Positions 25,984 to 34,611 of a DNA stretch of 64,000 nt are shown here, one piece after another. Numbering within the stretch: the first letter of the stretch is position 1; each line of letters starts with the position of its first letter. The translations under genes were made by a program, and so were the position numbers. The notes beneath the pieces were generated by a model. That model saw nothing but the letters and a program-made list of their open reading frames with translations, had not been told where the DNA came from and did no database searches. Origin of the DNA: Methylobacterium sp. J-030 (GTDB lineage: Bacteria > Pseudomonadota > Alphaproteobacteria > Rhizobiales > Beijerinckiaceae); the NCBI RefSeq assembly GCF_022829545.1, contig NZ_JAKSYM010000225.1:1-64000 (forward strand), written 5' to 3'.

Positions 25984-27102
25984 TCATCGCGCCGCTTCGG
26001 CGATCCAATCCACAGCCGCCGCCAGCGCGGCGCGCTCGTCCCGTCCATCGGCGAGCGCCGCTTCGTAGGCCGTGAGTTGCCCATCGGCGCTGGTGCCGTC
26101 GGCGACGATGGCCCGGGCGCGGGCCAGATCGGCCGCGCAGCCGAGGGCGTCCGCATCCTCGTCCACCAGGGCGAGGACGGTCTCCAGCGCCTCTGCGAAC
26201 GGCACCGCCTCGCCACGTTCCTCGTCGATCAGCGTGGCCTGCACGCCGCTGTGCTGGGCGCGCCAGAGGTTCTCGGAGGCCAGGGCCCGCGAGACGCCGT
26301 CGAGCCCGGCATGGAGATCCGGCCGGCGCACGCACAGGCGTACGAGGCAGCGGAACAGGGCGGCGACGCAGAGGGAATCGTCGAGCCGCGTGCAGGCATC
26401 GGCGATGCGCAGTTCCAGCGTCGGGAATTTGATCGACGGGCGCAGCGACCACCACAGGAAGCTCGCATCCGCAATGGCGCCCGAGCGGGTCATGATGTCG
26501 ACGAACCGCGCATGGGCGGCGGCGTCGGAGAAGATCTCCGGGAGGCCGGTGCGGGGCAACTCGCCGAACACGCTCAGGCGGTAGGCCCGCAGGCCCGTCG
26601 CCTCGCCCTGCCAGAACGGCGAGGAGGCCGAAAGGGCGAGCAGCAGCGGCTGGAACGGCAGCAGCCGATTCATCAGGTCGATGCGCGCGTCGGGGTCCGG
26701 CACTTCGACATGGACATGCATGCCGCAGATCAGCGCCCGCCGGGCCGCGATGCCGACATCCGACAGGATGCCCAGGTAGCGCTCCCCGTCGGTGGCGGTC
26801 TGGCGGGCCCAGCGCGCGAGGGGGTGGGTGCCGCAGGCCAGCAGGCGCAATCCGTGCTCCGCCGCGATGCCGGCGAGCTGCCCCCGCTGGCCGCCGAGAT
26901 TGTCTCGGGCGGCGGCCGCGTCGGTGAGCGGCGGCGTGCAGACCTCGACCTGTGCGGCCACCAGCTCGCGCCCCGTCTCGGGCAGCTCCGCCGTCACCCG
27001 CGCGTGGAAGGCGGCGAGGTCGCCGCGCGGCGTCCCGCGTGTTTCGGCATCGGCGAGGAAGTATTCCTCCTCAATGCCGAAGCGGTAGCTGTGGGCGCTC
27101 AT
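25984..27102 (-). CDS. Carboxylate-amine ligase (YbdK-type glutamate-cysteine ligase 2)
   Basis: A 372-residue ATP-dependent ligase. FGIEEEYFL at the N-terminus is the signature of the glutamate-cysteine ligase 2 family. CGMHVHVEVPD and PTLELRIADAC supply the metal and substrate core. E. coli YbdK has weak Glu-Cys ligase activity; the natural product is uncertain. Start ATG 27102. The gene is on the strand opposite der and follows the DmrA-like gene, 57 bases apart, so a shared promoter is possible. Confidence 0.88.
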   Translation of the reverse strand: MSAHSYRFGIEEEYFLADAETRGTPRGDLAAFHARVTAELPETGRELVAAQVEVCTPPLTDAAAARDNLGGQRGQLAGIAAEHGLRLLACGTHPLARWARQTATDGERYLGILSDVGIAARRALICGMHVHVEVPDPDARIDLMNRLLPFQPLLLALSASSPFWQGEATGLRAYRLSVFGELPRTGLPEIFSDAAAHARFVDIMTRSGAIADASFLWWSLRPSIKFPTLELRIADACTRLDDSLCVAALFRCLVRLCVRRPDLHAGLDGVSRALASENLWRAQHSGVQATLIDEERGEAVPFAEALETVLALVDEDADALGCAADLARARAIVADGTSADGQLTAYEAALADGRDERAALAAAVDWIAEAAR

Positions 27103-27159
27103 CGTGGTCTCCGCAAACGCGACGCGTGCGCCAACGCGCCGGCCCGGACGAAGGTGCCC

Positions 27160-27570
27160 TCACCCCGCCCGCAGCGTCCCGCCCACCAGCCAGGCCGGAT
27201 CGAACCACCGGTCCGCCTCGCCGTCATAGGGCAGGCGCGTGATGTCCCAGTTCTGGATGTACCGCGCGTAGACGTTCCACACCGCGATGCCGCCGCCCAC
27301 GAAGATCCGCCGGCCCGGATAGCGCTTGAGCACCGCTTCCGGATCCTCGTGGCTGCGGATCACGTCGATCGTGCGGTCCTTGAAGGCGAATTCGGGAACC
27401 GAGGCCACGGTCTTCGGGCCGGCGATCAGCACGTGGCCCATGGTCAGCGCGAAGAAGCGCGTCACGTCCTCGACGAAGAGCGGATCGGTGTTGCCCTCCC
27501 AGGGCAGATGCCCGTTCAGGCCGAGCTGGCCCCGCAGGCCGATCGCACAGATGCAGCGGACGTCGATCAT
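27160..27570 (-). CDS. dmrA: DHFR-family reductase, probable dihydromethanopterin reductase
   Basis: A 136-residue protein with the dihydrofolate reductase fold: GQLGLNGHLPWEGN near the N-terminus, GHVLIAGPKTVASVP in the middle and RRIFVGGGIAVWNVY for the NADPH-binding loop. It lacks the usual DHFR folate-site D/E with following W-R pattern. Methylobacterium extorquens has such a DHFR homologue, DmrA, which reduces dihydromethanopterin for the methanopterin C1 pathway. Assignment to DmrA over FolA is inference from size, divergence and inferred genus. Start ATG 27570. Confidence 0.65.
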   Translation of the reverse strand: MIDVRCICAIGLRGQLGLNGHLPWEGNTDPLFVEDVTRFFALTMGHVLIAGPKTVASVPEFAFKDRTIDVIRSHEDPEAVLKRYPGRRIFVGGGIAVWNVYARYIQNWDITRLPYDGEADRWFDPAWLVGGTLRAG

Positions 27571-27610
27571 ATGTTTGGTCCGGTTCGCCAAGCCAGCGCA
27601 CCACGCGGAT

Positions 27611-27741
27611 CCCACCCATCCCCTCATCCTGAGGTGCTGCGCAGCAGCCTCGAAGGAGGACTCCAGAGATCGCGCGACACCTGGAGGACTCCTTCGAGGC
27701 CCGCTGGCGCGGGCACCTCAGGATGAGGGTGTTGGGTGGGA
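27611..27741. repeat. Intergenic palindrome, family A (best copy)
   Basis: Outer arms CCTCATCCTGAGGTGC and GCACCTCAGGATGAGG pair over 16 bases. Inner arms GCCTCGAAGGAGGACTCCAG and GGAGGACTCCTTCGAGGC pair again around GAGATCGCGCGACAC. A full two-stage palindrome. Confidence 0.85.
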
Positions 27742-27768
27742 TCAGGTGTTGCGCAACAACAGGTCAGG

Positions 27769-28518
27769 TCATTCGGGTGCGCGGAACTGCAGCACCCGGT
27801 CGGTGGGAAAATCGTAGAGCTTGCCGGTTTCGGTCCAGTCCGGGGACGCGAGCCGCACGAAGTGGGGCGCGAGGTCCTCCGGGGTCCGCAGCGTCTCCGG
27901 ATCCTCGCCCGGCATGGCCGAGCGGCGCATGCCGGTGCGCAGGGGGCCCGGGTTGACGAGCATCGCCCGGATGGCCGTGCTCGCGTTCTCGGCCGCGTAG
28001 GTGCGCACCAGGGCTTCCAGCGCCGCCTTCGAGACCGAGTAGGGTCCCCAATAGGGCCGGCACTTCGAGGCCGCCCCGGATGAGACGAAGATCGCCCGCC
28101 CGGCATCCGACATGCGCAGCAACGGGTCGAGCGAGCGGATCAGGCGCCAGTTGGCAGTGACGTTCACATCCATCACCTGCCCCCAGATCTTGGGGGTGAT
28201 GTGGCCGATCGGCATGAGCGCGCCGAGGATGCCGGCATTGGCGATCAGGATGTCGAGCCGTTTCCAGCGCTCGTTAATCGCCGCGCCGAGGCGGTCGATC
28301 GCCTCGTAATCGGCGAGGTCGAAGGGCACCAGGGTCGCGCTGGAGCCCGCCGCGCGGATCGCGTCGTCGAGTTCCTCCAGGGCGCCGACCGTGCGGGCGA
28401 CCGCGATCACGTGCGCCCCCGCCCCTGCCAGCGCCAGGGCGGCGGCCCGCCCGATGCCGCGGGATGCGCCGGTGACGACCGCGACGCGGCCTTCCAGAGG
28501 TCTCTGAGACTCAGCCAT
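27769..28518 (-). CDS. SDR family oxidoreductase (YciK-like)
   Basis: A 249-residue short-chain dehydrogenase: TGASRGIG at 17-24, NAGI, catalytic Ser (VSSGAASKC) and YSVSKAAL (Tyr/Lys). The SGAASKCRPYWGPYS stretch and the lack of a substrate cap fit the YciK-like group. Placed downstream of purF on the same strand with a family C palindrome between, so cotranscription is uncertain. Start ATG 28518. Substrate unknown. Confidence 0.9.
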   Translation of the reverse strand: MAESQRPLEGRVAVVTGASRGIGRAAALALAGAGAHVIAVARTVGALEELDDAIRAAGSSATLVPFDLADYEAIDRLGAAINERWKRLDILIANAGILGALMPIGHITPKIWGQVMDVNVTANWRLIRSLDPLLRMSDAGRAIFVSSGAASKCRPYWGPYSVSKAALEALVRTYAAENASTAIRAMLVNPGPLRTGMRRSAMPGEDPETLRTPEDLAPHFVRLASPDWTETGKLYDFPTDRVLQFRAPE

Positions 28519-28561
28519 GGACGGGGACCTAGCGCATTTCGGCGCGAAGGGTCGAGAAATC

Positions 28562-28688
28562 CCGGTTTCAAAAGGTCTTCGACCTTTTGCGGGTGCAGGG
28601 CGGAGCCCGCTGGGTTCGGGCGAAGCCCGACATCGGGGCTCCGCCCCAAGTCCCCGCCACAGGGCGCGGCCCTTTGGGAACCCGGGAC
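28562..28688. repeat. Intergenic palindrome, family C
   Basis: Contains TTTCAAAAGGTCTTCGACCTTTTGC and AGGGCGGAGCCC, then the mirrored GGGGCTCCGCCCC and CCAAAGGG-type end ACAGGGCGCGGCCCTTTGGG. Lies between purF and the SDR gene. Confidence 0.65.
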
Positions 28689-28691
28689 CTG

Positions 28692-30173
28692 TCAGTCCGC
28701 CTCGGCCAGCATGGCGAAGCGCTTCGGGCCGGCGATGGAGAGATCGGTCAGGCCGGTCGGGTAATCGCCCGTGAAGCAGTGGTCGGTGTATTGCGGGCAT
28801 GCCGCATTCCGCACTTCCTCGCCCATCGCCCGGTAGAGGCCGGGGATCGACAGGAAGGCCAGCGAATCGGCGCCGATATACTTGCGCATGCCCTCGAGGT
28901 CATGGGTCGCGGCGAGCAGCTTCTCGCGCTCCGGCGTGTCGATGCCGTAGAAGTCCGGGTAGGTGATCGGCGGCGAGGCGATCCGGAAATGGACCTCGGC
29001 GGCGCCAGCCTCGCGCATCATCCGGACGATCTTCACCGAGGTGGTGCCACGCACGAGGCTGTCGTCCACCAGCACGATGCTCTTGCCCTCGATCGCCGTG
29101 CGGTTGGCCGAGTGCTTCATCCGCACGCCGAGTTCACGCACCGACTGGGTCGGCTGGATGAAGGTCCGGCCGACATAGTGGTTGCGGATGATCCCCATCT
29201 CGAAGGGCAGCCCGGTCTCCTGCGCGAAGCCCAGTGCGGCGGGAACGCCGGAATCCGGCACCGGCACGACGACGTCGGCGGTGACCGCGGCCTCCCGGGC
29301 GAGTTCCCGGCCGATCGCCTTGCGCACCCCGTAGACGCTCTTGCCGTTCACCACCGAATCCGGCCGGGCGAAGTAGATGTACTCGAAGATGCAGGGCCGC
29401 ATCGGCGCGGCTTCGGCGAAGCGGATCGACTCGATCCCCTCCTCGGAGATCACCACGATCTCGCCATTCTCGATGTCGCGCACGAACCGGGCGCCGATGA
29501 TGTCGAGCGCGCAGGTCTCGGAGGCCAGCATGTAGCGGCCGTCGAGTTCGCCCAGCACCAGCGGGCGGATGCCCAGCGGGTCGCGGGCGCCGATCAGCTT
29601 CTTGTTGGTGAGCGCCACGATCGCGTAGGCGCCCTGGATCGCCTGCAGAGCATCGATGAACCGCTCGATGATCCGCGGCTTCCGCGAGCGGGCCGCGAGG
29701 TGCAGGATCACCTCGGTGTCGGAGGTCGACTGGGTGATCGCGCCGTCGCGCACGAGGTCGCGGCGGATCGAGAGGGCGTTGGTCAGGTTGCCGTTATGGG
29801 CGACCGCCAGGCCGCCGCTGGCGAGCTCCGCGAAGAGCGGCTGCACGTTGCGCAGGATCGTGCCGCCGGTGGTCGAGTAGCGCACGTGGCCGATGGCGGC
29901 CCGACCCTTCAGACGGGCGATGGTCTCGCCGTCCGAGAAGGAATCGCCCACGAGGCCGGGGCGCCGCTCGGAATGGAACACGTTGCCGTCGAACGAGACG
30001 ATGCCGGCCGCCTCCTGGCCCCGGTGCTGCAGGGCGTGCAGCCCGAGCGCCACGATGGTCGAGGCCTCCGGGTGCCCGAAGATGCCGAAGACGCCGCATT
30101 CCTCACGGAGCGTGTCGCCGTCGAGATCGAAATCGAAGCTGGGATCAGCCTGCGGGTTGGCGGCGTGTGACAT
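28692..30173 (-). CDS. purF: Amidophosphoribosyltransferase
   Basis: First enzyme of purine synthesis: converts PRPP and glutamine to phosphoribosylamine. 493 residues. A 25-residue propeptide precedes the glutaminase nucleophile Cys26 (EECGVFGIF). The Ntn domain continues through LQHRGQEAAGIV and GHVRYSTTG. The PRPP loop is VLVDDSLVRGTTS. Four Cys of a likely Fe-S site are hinted by CPQYTDHCFTGDY at the C-terminus, as in the B. subtilis-type enzyme. It follows cvpA on the same strand, the classical arrangement. Confidence 0.96.
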   Translation of the reverse strand: MSHAANPQADPSFDFDLDGDTLREECGVFGIFGHPEASTIVALGLHALQHRGQEAAGIVSFDGNVFHSERRPGLVGDSFSDGETIARLKGRAAIGHVRYSTTGGTILRNVQPLFAELASGGLAVAHNGNLTNALSIRRDLVRDGAITQSTSDTEVILHLAARSRKPRIIERFIDALQAIQGAYAIVALTNKKLIGARDPLGIRPLVLGELDGRYMLASETCALDIIGARFVRDIENGEIVVISEEGIESIRFAEAAPMRPCIFEYIYFARPDSVVNGKSVYGVRKAIGRELAREAAVTADVVVPVPDSGVPAALGFAQETGLPFEMGIIRNHYVGRTFIQPTQSVRELGVRMKHSANRTAIEGKSIVLVDDSLVRGTTSVKIVRMMREAGAAEVHFRIASPPITYPDFYGIDTPEREKLLAATHDLEGMRKYIGADSLAFLSIPGLYRAMGEEVRNAACPQYTDHCFTGDYPTGLTDLSIAGPKRFAMLAEAD

Positions 30174-30304
30174 GCTGCGGTCGATCCCTCACGGGTCCCG
30201 GCGGCGACGGGCCGGCGCGCCGGTCGTCGCGGATGCAATCCGTTCGTCACCGGAACCGCTATCTAGGCGTTCCGCATGACGCGACCTACGGCGAATACCG
30301 CAGA

Positions 30305-30913
30305 TCAGCGTCGCGTCGGGGCCGGTGCGGTCTCGGTGCGGCGCTGGGGCGCCGGATCGGTCTCGGCCGGGGCATCGGCCGCCTCGTTGGGCGGCGTGAC
30401 GGCCTTCGGCTTCTTGAACTGCTTCAGGAAGCCCTCCGGGTTCTCGGGGAGCTGCGCCACCAGGGCGTCGCCGGACTTCTCCAGCATCGGGCGCGAGCGG
30501 GCCTGCGCGGCCCAGTCCGGCACCTTGCCCTGGACCAGCCAGGACAGGAACACCCAGCCGATCACGCAGATCAGGAAGCCGCGGGCCGCCCCGAACAGGA
30601 AGCCCAGCGAGCGATCGACCGCGCCGATGCGCGAATCGAGCACGACGTCCGAGATCTTCACCGTGATGATCGAGACGATGATCAGCGTGCCGAGGAAGAT
30701 GGCCGCGATCGAGGCGACCAGCGCCACGGTGTCGCTGTTCACGTGCTGCTTCACGGTGGGGAGCAGCATCGGATAGAGCGTCCAGGCGACCGCGGCCGCC
30801 GCCACCCAGGCGATGATCGCCAGCACCTCGCGCGTGACGCCGCGCACGGCCGCCAGCAGCGCGGACACCGCGACGATGCCAAGCACGACGAGATCGAGGA
30901 CGGTAAACGGCAT
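30305..30913 (-). CDS. cvpA: CvpA family membrane protein
   Basis: A 202-residue inner-membrane protein with four hydrophobic segments (LDLVVLGIVAVSALLAAVRG, AIIAWVAAAAVAWTLYP, and two more to about 140) then a Pro/Ala/Lys-rich cytoplasmic tail. CvpA is needed for colicin V secretion and envelope stress tolerance in enterobacteria. Gene order cvpA-purF matches E. coli. Start ATG 30913. Divergent from alr across a 302-base gap. Confidence 0.9.
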   Translation of the reverse strand: MPFTVLDLVVLGIVAVSALLAAVRGVTREVLAIIAWVAAAAVAWTLYPMLLPTVKQHVNSDTVALVASIAAIFLGTLIIVSIITVKISDVVLDSRIGAVDRSLGFLFGAARGFLICVIGWVFLSWLVQGKVPDWAAQARSRPMLEKSGDALVAQLPENPEGFLKQFKKPKAVTPPNEAADAPAETDPAPQRRTETAPAPTRR

Positions 30914-31215
30914 CGTGATGCTTTTGGTACCCGCGGGGATGGCGCGTCGGCCGTGCGGCTCCCCCGGACCGCGGTGGATTTATACCAAGCCCGGCCTCGG
31001 CCGTCACCCTGGCGTACCCCTCTCATCCCGGGCCTGTGCCGTCCGTGCATCAGCGGCCTTCCTCGGCCGTGCATCAGCGGCCTTCCTTGGCCGTGCCCAA
31101 TCGTCAGCGCAAGGCTGCCCTCGAGCGGCCCGGCTCCACGAAGAAGCCGCCCCGGTGCTATGGGTCCGGCTCGTGCTTCCGGAACTCCGGCGGCGAGCGG
31201 AAGGAGGCGGTCTGC
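30914..31215. other. Divergent intergenic region cvpA/alr
   Basis: Must carry both promoters. A 24-bp tandem pair at 31044-31091 is the only structure seen; no gene. Confidence 0.45.
31044..31091. repeat. 24-bp tandem repeat, two copies
   Basis: Two adjacent 24-base units starting CGTGCATCAGCGGCCTTCC at 31044 and 31068, differing at one base (C versus T). A third copy begins and fails at 31092. Confidence 0.8.
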
Positions 31216-32310
31216 GTGGTCGAGGCCGGACCGGGGACGGAGATCGGCGCCCACGGCGCCCGCCTGACGATCGACCTCGGGGCGATCGCGGCGAACTGGC
31301 GTTTGCTGGCCGCCCGCGGCCCGGGATCCGCCTGCGCCGCGGTGGTGAAGGCCGATGCCTATGGCTGCGGCATCGGCCGGGTCGGGCCGGCCCTCTGGGC
31401 AGCGGGTTGCCGGACCTTCTTCGTCGCGCACCTCTCCGAGGGGATCGCGGCCCGCGCCGCCCTGCCGGAGGCGGAGATCTACATCCTGAACGGTCTGCCG
31501 CCGGGCGCCGCCGGAGCCTTCGCGGCGCACGGGCTGCGCCCCGTGCTCGGCAGCGTCGAGGAACTGTCGGAATGGGCAAGTCTCTCGGCCGGGCACCTGC
31601 CGGCCGCGCTCCACGTCGATACCGGCATGAACCGCTTGGGGCTGCCGGTGCCGGAGGCGTTGGAGCTTGCGGGTGATGCACGGATCGCCGCGGCCGGGAT
31701 CGACCTGCTCCTCAGCCACTTCGTCAGCGCCGAGAAGCCGGAGGATCCGGTCAACGACCGGCAGATCGCCGATTTCGCCCGTGTCCGGGCGGCCTATCCG
31801 GGGATCCGGGCCTCGCTGGCGAACTCCTCGGGTGTCTTCCGCGACGGCGCCCGGCACGACCTGCTGCGGCCGGGCTATGCCCTGTTCGGCGGCAATCCGA
31901 CGCCGGGGGCCGCGAACCCGATGCGGCCGGTGGTACGCCTGGAGGCGCTGATCGCGCAGGTGCGCGACGTCGAGGCCAGCGCCAGCGCGGGCTATAATGG
32001 CCGCTGGACCGCCCCCCGGGCGAGCCGTCTCGCCACGCTCTCGCTCGGCTACGCCGACGGGCTTCCCCGGGCGATCAGCGGGCGCGGGCAGGCGCTGGTC
32101 GGCGGCGTGCCCTGCCCGATCCTCGGCCTCGTCTCGATGGACCTGATCATCCTCGACGTCACCGCCGCCCCCGCGGCGCACCGCGGCGCCACGGCGGTGC
32201 TGATCGGCGACGGCCTCGACATCGACACCGTCGGCCGGTCCGCCGGCACGATCGGTTACGAGATCCTCACGGGCTTGGGTTCTCGTTATGTTCGAACTTA
32301 TGTAGACTGA
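31216..32310 (+). CDS. alr: Alanine racemase
   Basis: Makes D-alanine for peptidoglycan. 364 residues starting at GTG 31216, which has an ideal AAGGAGG site. PLP-binding Lys45 lies in VVKADAYGCG. The catalytic Tyr is in the SAGYNGRW stretch, and the C-terminus LTGLGSRYVRTYVD is classic. N-terminal TIM barrel and C-terminal beta domain are both complete. 45 bases upstream of radA on the same strand, so probably cotranscribed. Confidence 0.95.
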   Translation: MVEAGPGTEIGAHGARLTIDLGAIAANWRLLAARGPGSACAAVVKADAYGCGIGRVGPALWAAGCRTFFVAHLSEGIAARAALPEAEIYILNGLPPGAAGAFAAHGLRPVLGSVEELSEWASLSAGHLPAALHVDTGMNRLGLPVPEALELAGDARIAAAGIDLLLSHFVSAEKPEDPVNDRQIADFARVRAAYPGIRASLANSSGVFRDGARHDLLRPGYALFGGNPTPGAANPMRPVVRLEALIAQVRDVEASASAGYNGRWTAPRASRLATLSLGYADGLPRAISGRGQALVGGVPCPILGLVSMDLIILDVTAAPAAHRGATAVLIGDGLDIDTVGRSAGTIGYEILTGLGSRYVRTYVD

Positions 32311-32355
32311 CCCGATTCCTCCCAGGACCGCCGGCCGGCCGGCGCTCGGACCCGC

Positions 32356-33792
32356 ATGGCCAAGATCCACCAGACCTTCGTGTGCCAGTCCTGCGGGGCG
32401 GTCTACAACCGCTGGCGCGGGCGCTGCGAGGCCTGCAACGGCTGGAACACGATCGTCGAGGAGGCGCCCGCCGCCCCCGGCCAGTCGGGTCCCGCCGCGA
32501 CGCGGCCGTCGCGCAACCGTGGCCGGGTCTTCCCGCTGGAGGGGCTGACCGGCGAGGCCAAGGAGGCGCCGCGCATGCCCTCGGGGATCGGCGAGCTCGA
32601 CCGGGTGACCGGCGGCGGCTTCGTGCGCGGCTCGGTGATCCTGCTCGGCGGCGATCCCGGCATCGGCAAGTCGACCCTGCTGATGCAGGCCACCGCGGCC
32701 ATGGCCGGGACGGGCGAGCGGGTCGCCTACATCTCGGGCGAGGAGGCGGTCGGGCAGGTGCGGCTGCGGGCCGAGCGGCTGGGCCTGAGCGACCGCCCGG
32801 TGCAGCTCGCCGCCGAGACCAACGTCGAGGATATCGTCGAGACCCTGAGCCAGGGCCGCCCGCCCGCGCTCGCCATCATCGACTCGATCCAGACCATGTG
32901 GACCGAGACGGTGGAATCGGCCCCCGGCACGGTCACGCAGGTGCGCTCCTCGGCCCAGGCGCTGATCCGCTTCGCCAAGACCACCGGCACGGCGGTGATC
33001 CTGGTCGGCCACGTCACCAAGGACGGGCAGATCGCCGGCCCCCGGGTGGTGGAGCACATGGTCGACGCGGTCGCCTCCTTCGAGGGCGACCAGGGCCACC
33101 ATTTCCGCATCCTGCGCGCCGTGAAGAACCGGTTCGGGCCGACCGACGAGATCGGCGTGTTCGAGATGACCGATGCGGGCCTCGCCGAGGTGCCCAACCC
33201 CTCGGCGCTGTTCCTGGCGGGGCGCGACCATCAGGCCGCGGGCACCGCCGTCTTCGCCGGTATGGAGGGCACGCGGCCGCTTCTGGTGGAGATCCAGGCC
33301 CTGGTGGCGCCCTCCTCGCTCGGCATGCCGCGCCGCGCCGTGGTCGGCTGGGACCCGAACCGGCTGTCGATGGTGCTGGCGGTGCTGGAGGCCCATGGCG
33401 GCATCCGGCTCGGCACGCACGACGTGTATCTGAATGTCGCCGGCGGCCTGCGCATCACCGAGCCGGCGGCGGATCTGGCGGTGGCCGCCGCCCTGGTCTC
33501 GTCGCTCTCAGGGGCCGTGCTGCCGCCGGAGACGGTGTATTTCGGCGAGATCGGGCTTTCCGGTGCGATCCGGCCCGTTGCGCAGGCGGGATCGCGGCTG
33601 AAAGAAGCCCAAAAACTCGGCTTCGCCAAGGCGCTGATCCCGCAGGGCCGCGGCGAGGGCGAGAAGGCGCTCTCGGTCGAGACGCTGCGCCATATCGCCG
33701 ATCTGGTGGCGGGGATCAGCGCGGGGGCGCCGCGCAGGGGATCCGGCGGCCGCGGACGGGCGCCGTCGCGCTACGCCGACGAGGAGGTGTAG
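32356..33792 (+). CDS. radA: DNA repair protein RadA (Sms)
   Basis: A 478-residue RecA-like helicase that extends D-loops and processes recombination intermediates. An N-terminal zinc finger uses C10, C13, C24 and C27 (CQSCG..CEACNGW). The ATPase has Walker A GGDPGIGKST with Lys105. The RadA motif KNRFG is present (AVKNRFGPTDEIG), and a Lon-like C-terminal domain follows (GGLRITEPAADLAVA). Start ATG 32356. Cotranscribed with alr. Confidence 0.97.
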   Translation: MAKIHQTFVCQSCGAVYNRWRGRCEACNGWNTIVEEAPAAPGQSGPAATRPSRNRGRVFPLEGLTGEAKEAPRMPSGIGELDRVTGGGFVRGSVILLGGDPGIGKSTLLMQATAAMAGTGERVAYISGEEAVGQVRLRAERLGLSDRPVQLAAETNVEDIVETLSQGRPPALAIIDSIQTMWTETVESAPGTVTQVRSSAQALIRFAKTTGTAVILVGHVTKDGQIAGPRVVEHMVDAVASFEGDQGHHFRILRAVKNRFGPTDEIGVFEMTDAGLAEVPNPSALFLAGRDHQAAGTAVFAGMEGTRPLLVEIQALVAPSSLGMPRRAVVGWDPNRLSMVLAVLEAHGGIRLGTHDVYLNVAGGLRITEPAADLAVAAALVSSLSGAVLPPETVYFGEIGLSGAIRPVAQAGSRLKEAQKLGFAKALIPQGRGEGEKALSVETLRHIADLVAGISAGAPRRGSGGRGRAPSRYADEEV

Positions 33793-34107
33793 GCGCGTCG
33801 GGCCGAAGGCCCGGCCCTGAATGTCCGCCCCCGGCCCCATCACGCGCACCCCTTTCCCGGACGGGTGGAGCGGCAGAGGAGCCCGATCCGGGATCCAGTA
33901 CAAAAAGCGCCGCGCAAGCGGCACAGGTTAGTCGACGCGGACGCTTCGCGAAGTTTCGTGCTGGATCCCGGGCCGCATTCCGCTGGCGCTGCATGCGCCC
34001 AGGAGAAGGACGGCGCACGATCCGTCCGACGCGCTATCGTCGGATCCCCGCCCACCCTCGTGAAGACTGCGGCACCCGGGTCCGGCGCCCCTGCGAAAAC
34101 ATCCCGC
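33793..34107. other. Intergenic region with inverted repeat (family E)
   Basis: 33884-33980 has arms GATCCGGGATCCAGTAC and GTGCTGGATCCCGGGCC, followed by GCTGCATGCGCC; rest has no gene. Only one copy in this window, so family status is inference. Confidence 0.45.
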
Positions 34108-34530
34108 TCAATGGCACCCGCACGAGCCCGAGCCGCAGCCCCCGCCGCTTTTGGCCGCGGCGTGGCGCGCCGTGTCGCGGTCGAGGCCACGCTCGGCGAG
34201 TTCGGCGAGGTAGGTGTTCCAGCGCGTCTCGTATTCGCGGCCCAGCGTGTGCAGGTAGCCCCAGCCGAAGATGCCGGTGTCGTGCATGTCGTCGAAGCCG
34301 AGCTTGACTGCGTAGTTGCCCACCGGCTCCACCGCCAGGATCGCCACGGATCGCTTGCCGCCGATCACCTTGCGCTCAAGCGGCGAATGCCCCTGCACCT
34401 CGGCGGACGGGCTCGACACCCGCAGGTACTCGGCCGGCAGCGCGTAGCGCGCCCCGTCCTCGAAGGCGACGTTGAGACTCCGCCGGTCGGCCGACAGGCG
34501 GATCTCGGTCGGCCACAGATCCTCGCTCAC
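34108..34530 (-). CDS. DUF971 domain protein with Cys-rich tail
   Basis: A 140-residue protein matching DUF971, the N-terminal domain of gamma-butyrobetaine hydroxylases ([42 protein letters not shown]). Such stand-alone forms are common in alphaproteobacteria and linked with iron-sulfur assembly factors. The last 13 residues [13 protein letters not shown] hold three Cys, a possible metal site (inference). Start ATG 34530; divergent from moaA by 81 bases, so they may share control. Confidence 0.85.
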   Translation of the reverse strand: MSEDLWPTEIRLSADRRSLNVAFEDGARYALPAEYLRVSSPSAEVQGHSPLERKVIGGKRSVAILAVEPVGNYAVKLGFDDMHDTGIFGWGYLHTLGREYETRWNTYLAELAERGLDRDTARHAAAKSGGGCGSGSCGCH

Positions 34531-34611
34531 GGGTCACACTCCTCACGCAATCCGGGGCTGCGGCCAGCGGCACGCTTGCCCGCAACCGTTTGGGGCATCA
34601 TATGCCGGACG

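Noticed and set aside
34531..34611. Possible molybdenum-cofactor riboswitch before moaA
   Set aside because: The 81-base gap is too short and shows none of the conserved Moco-element hairpins.
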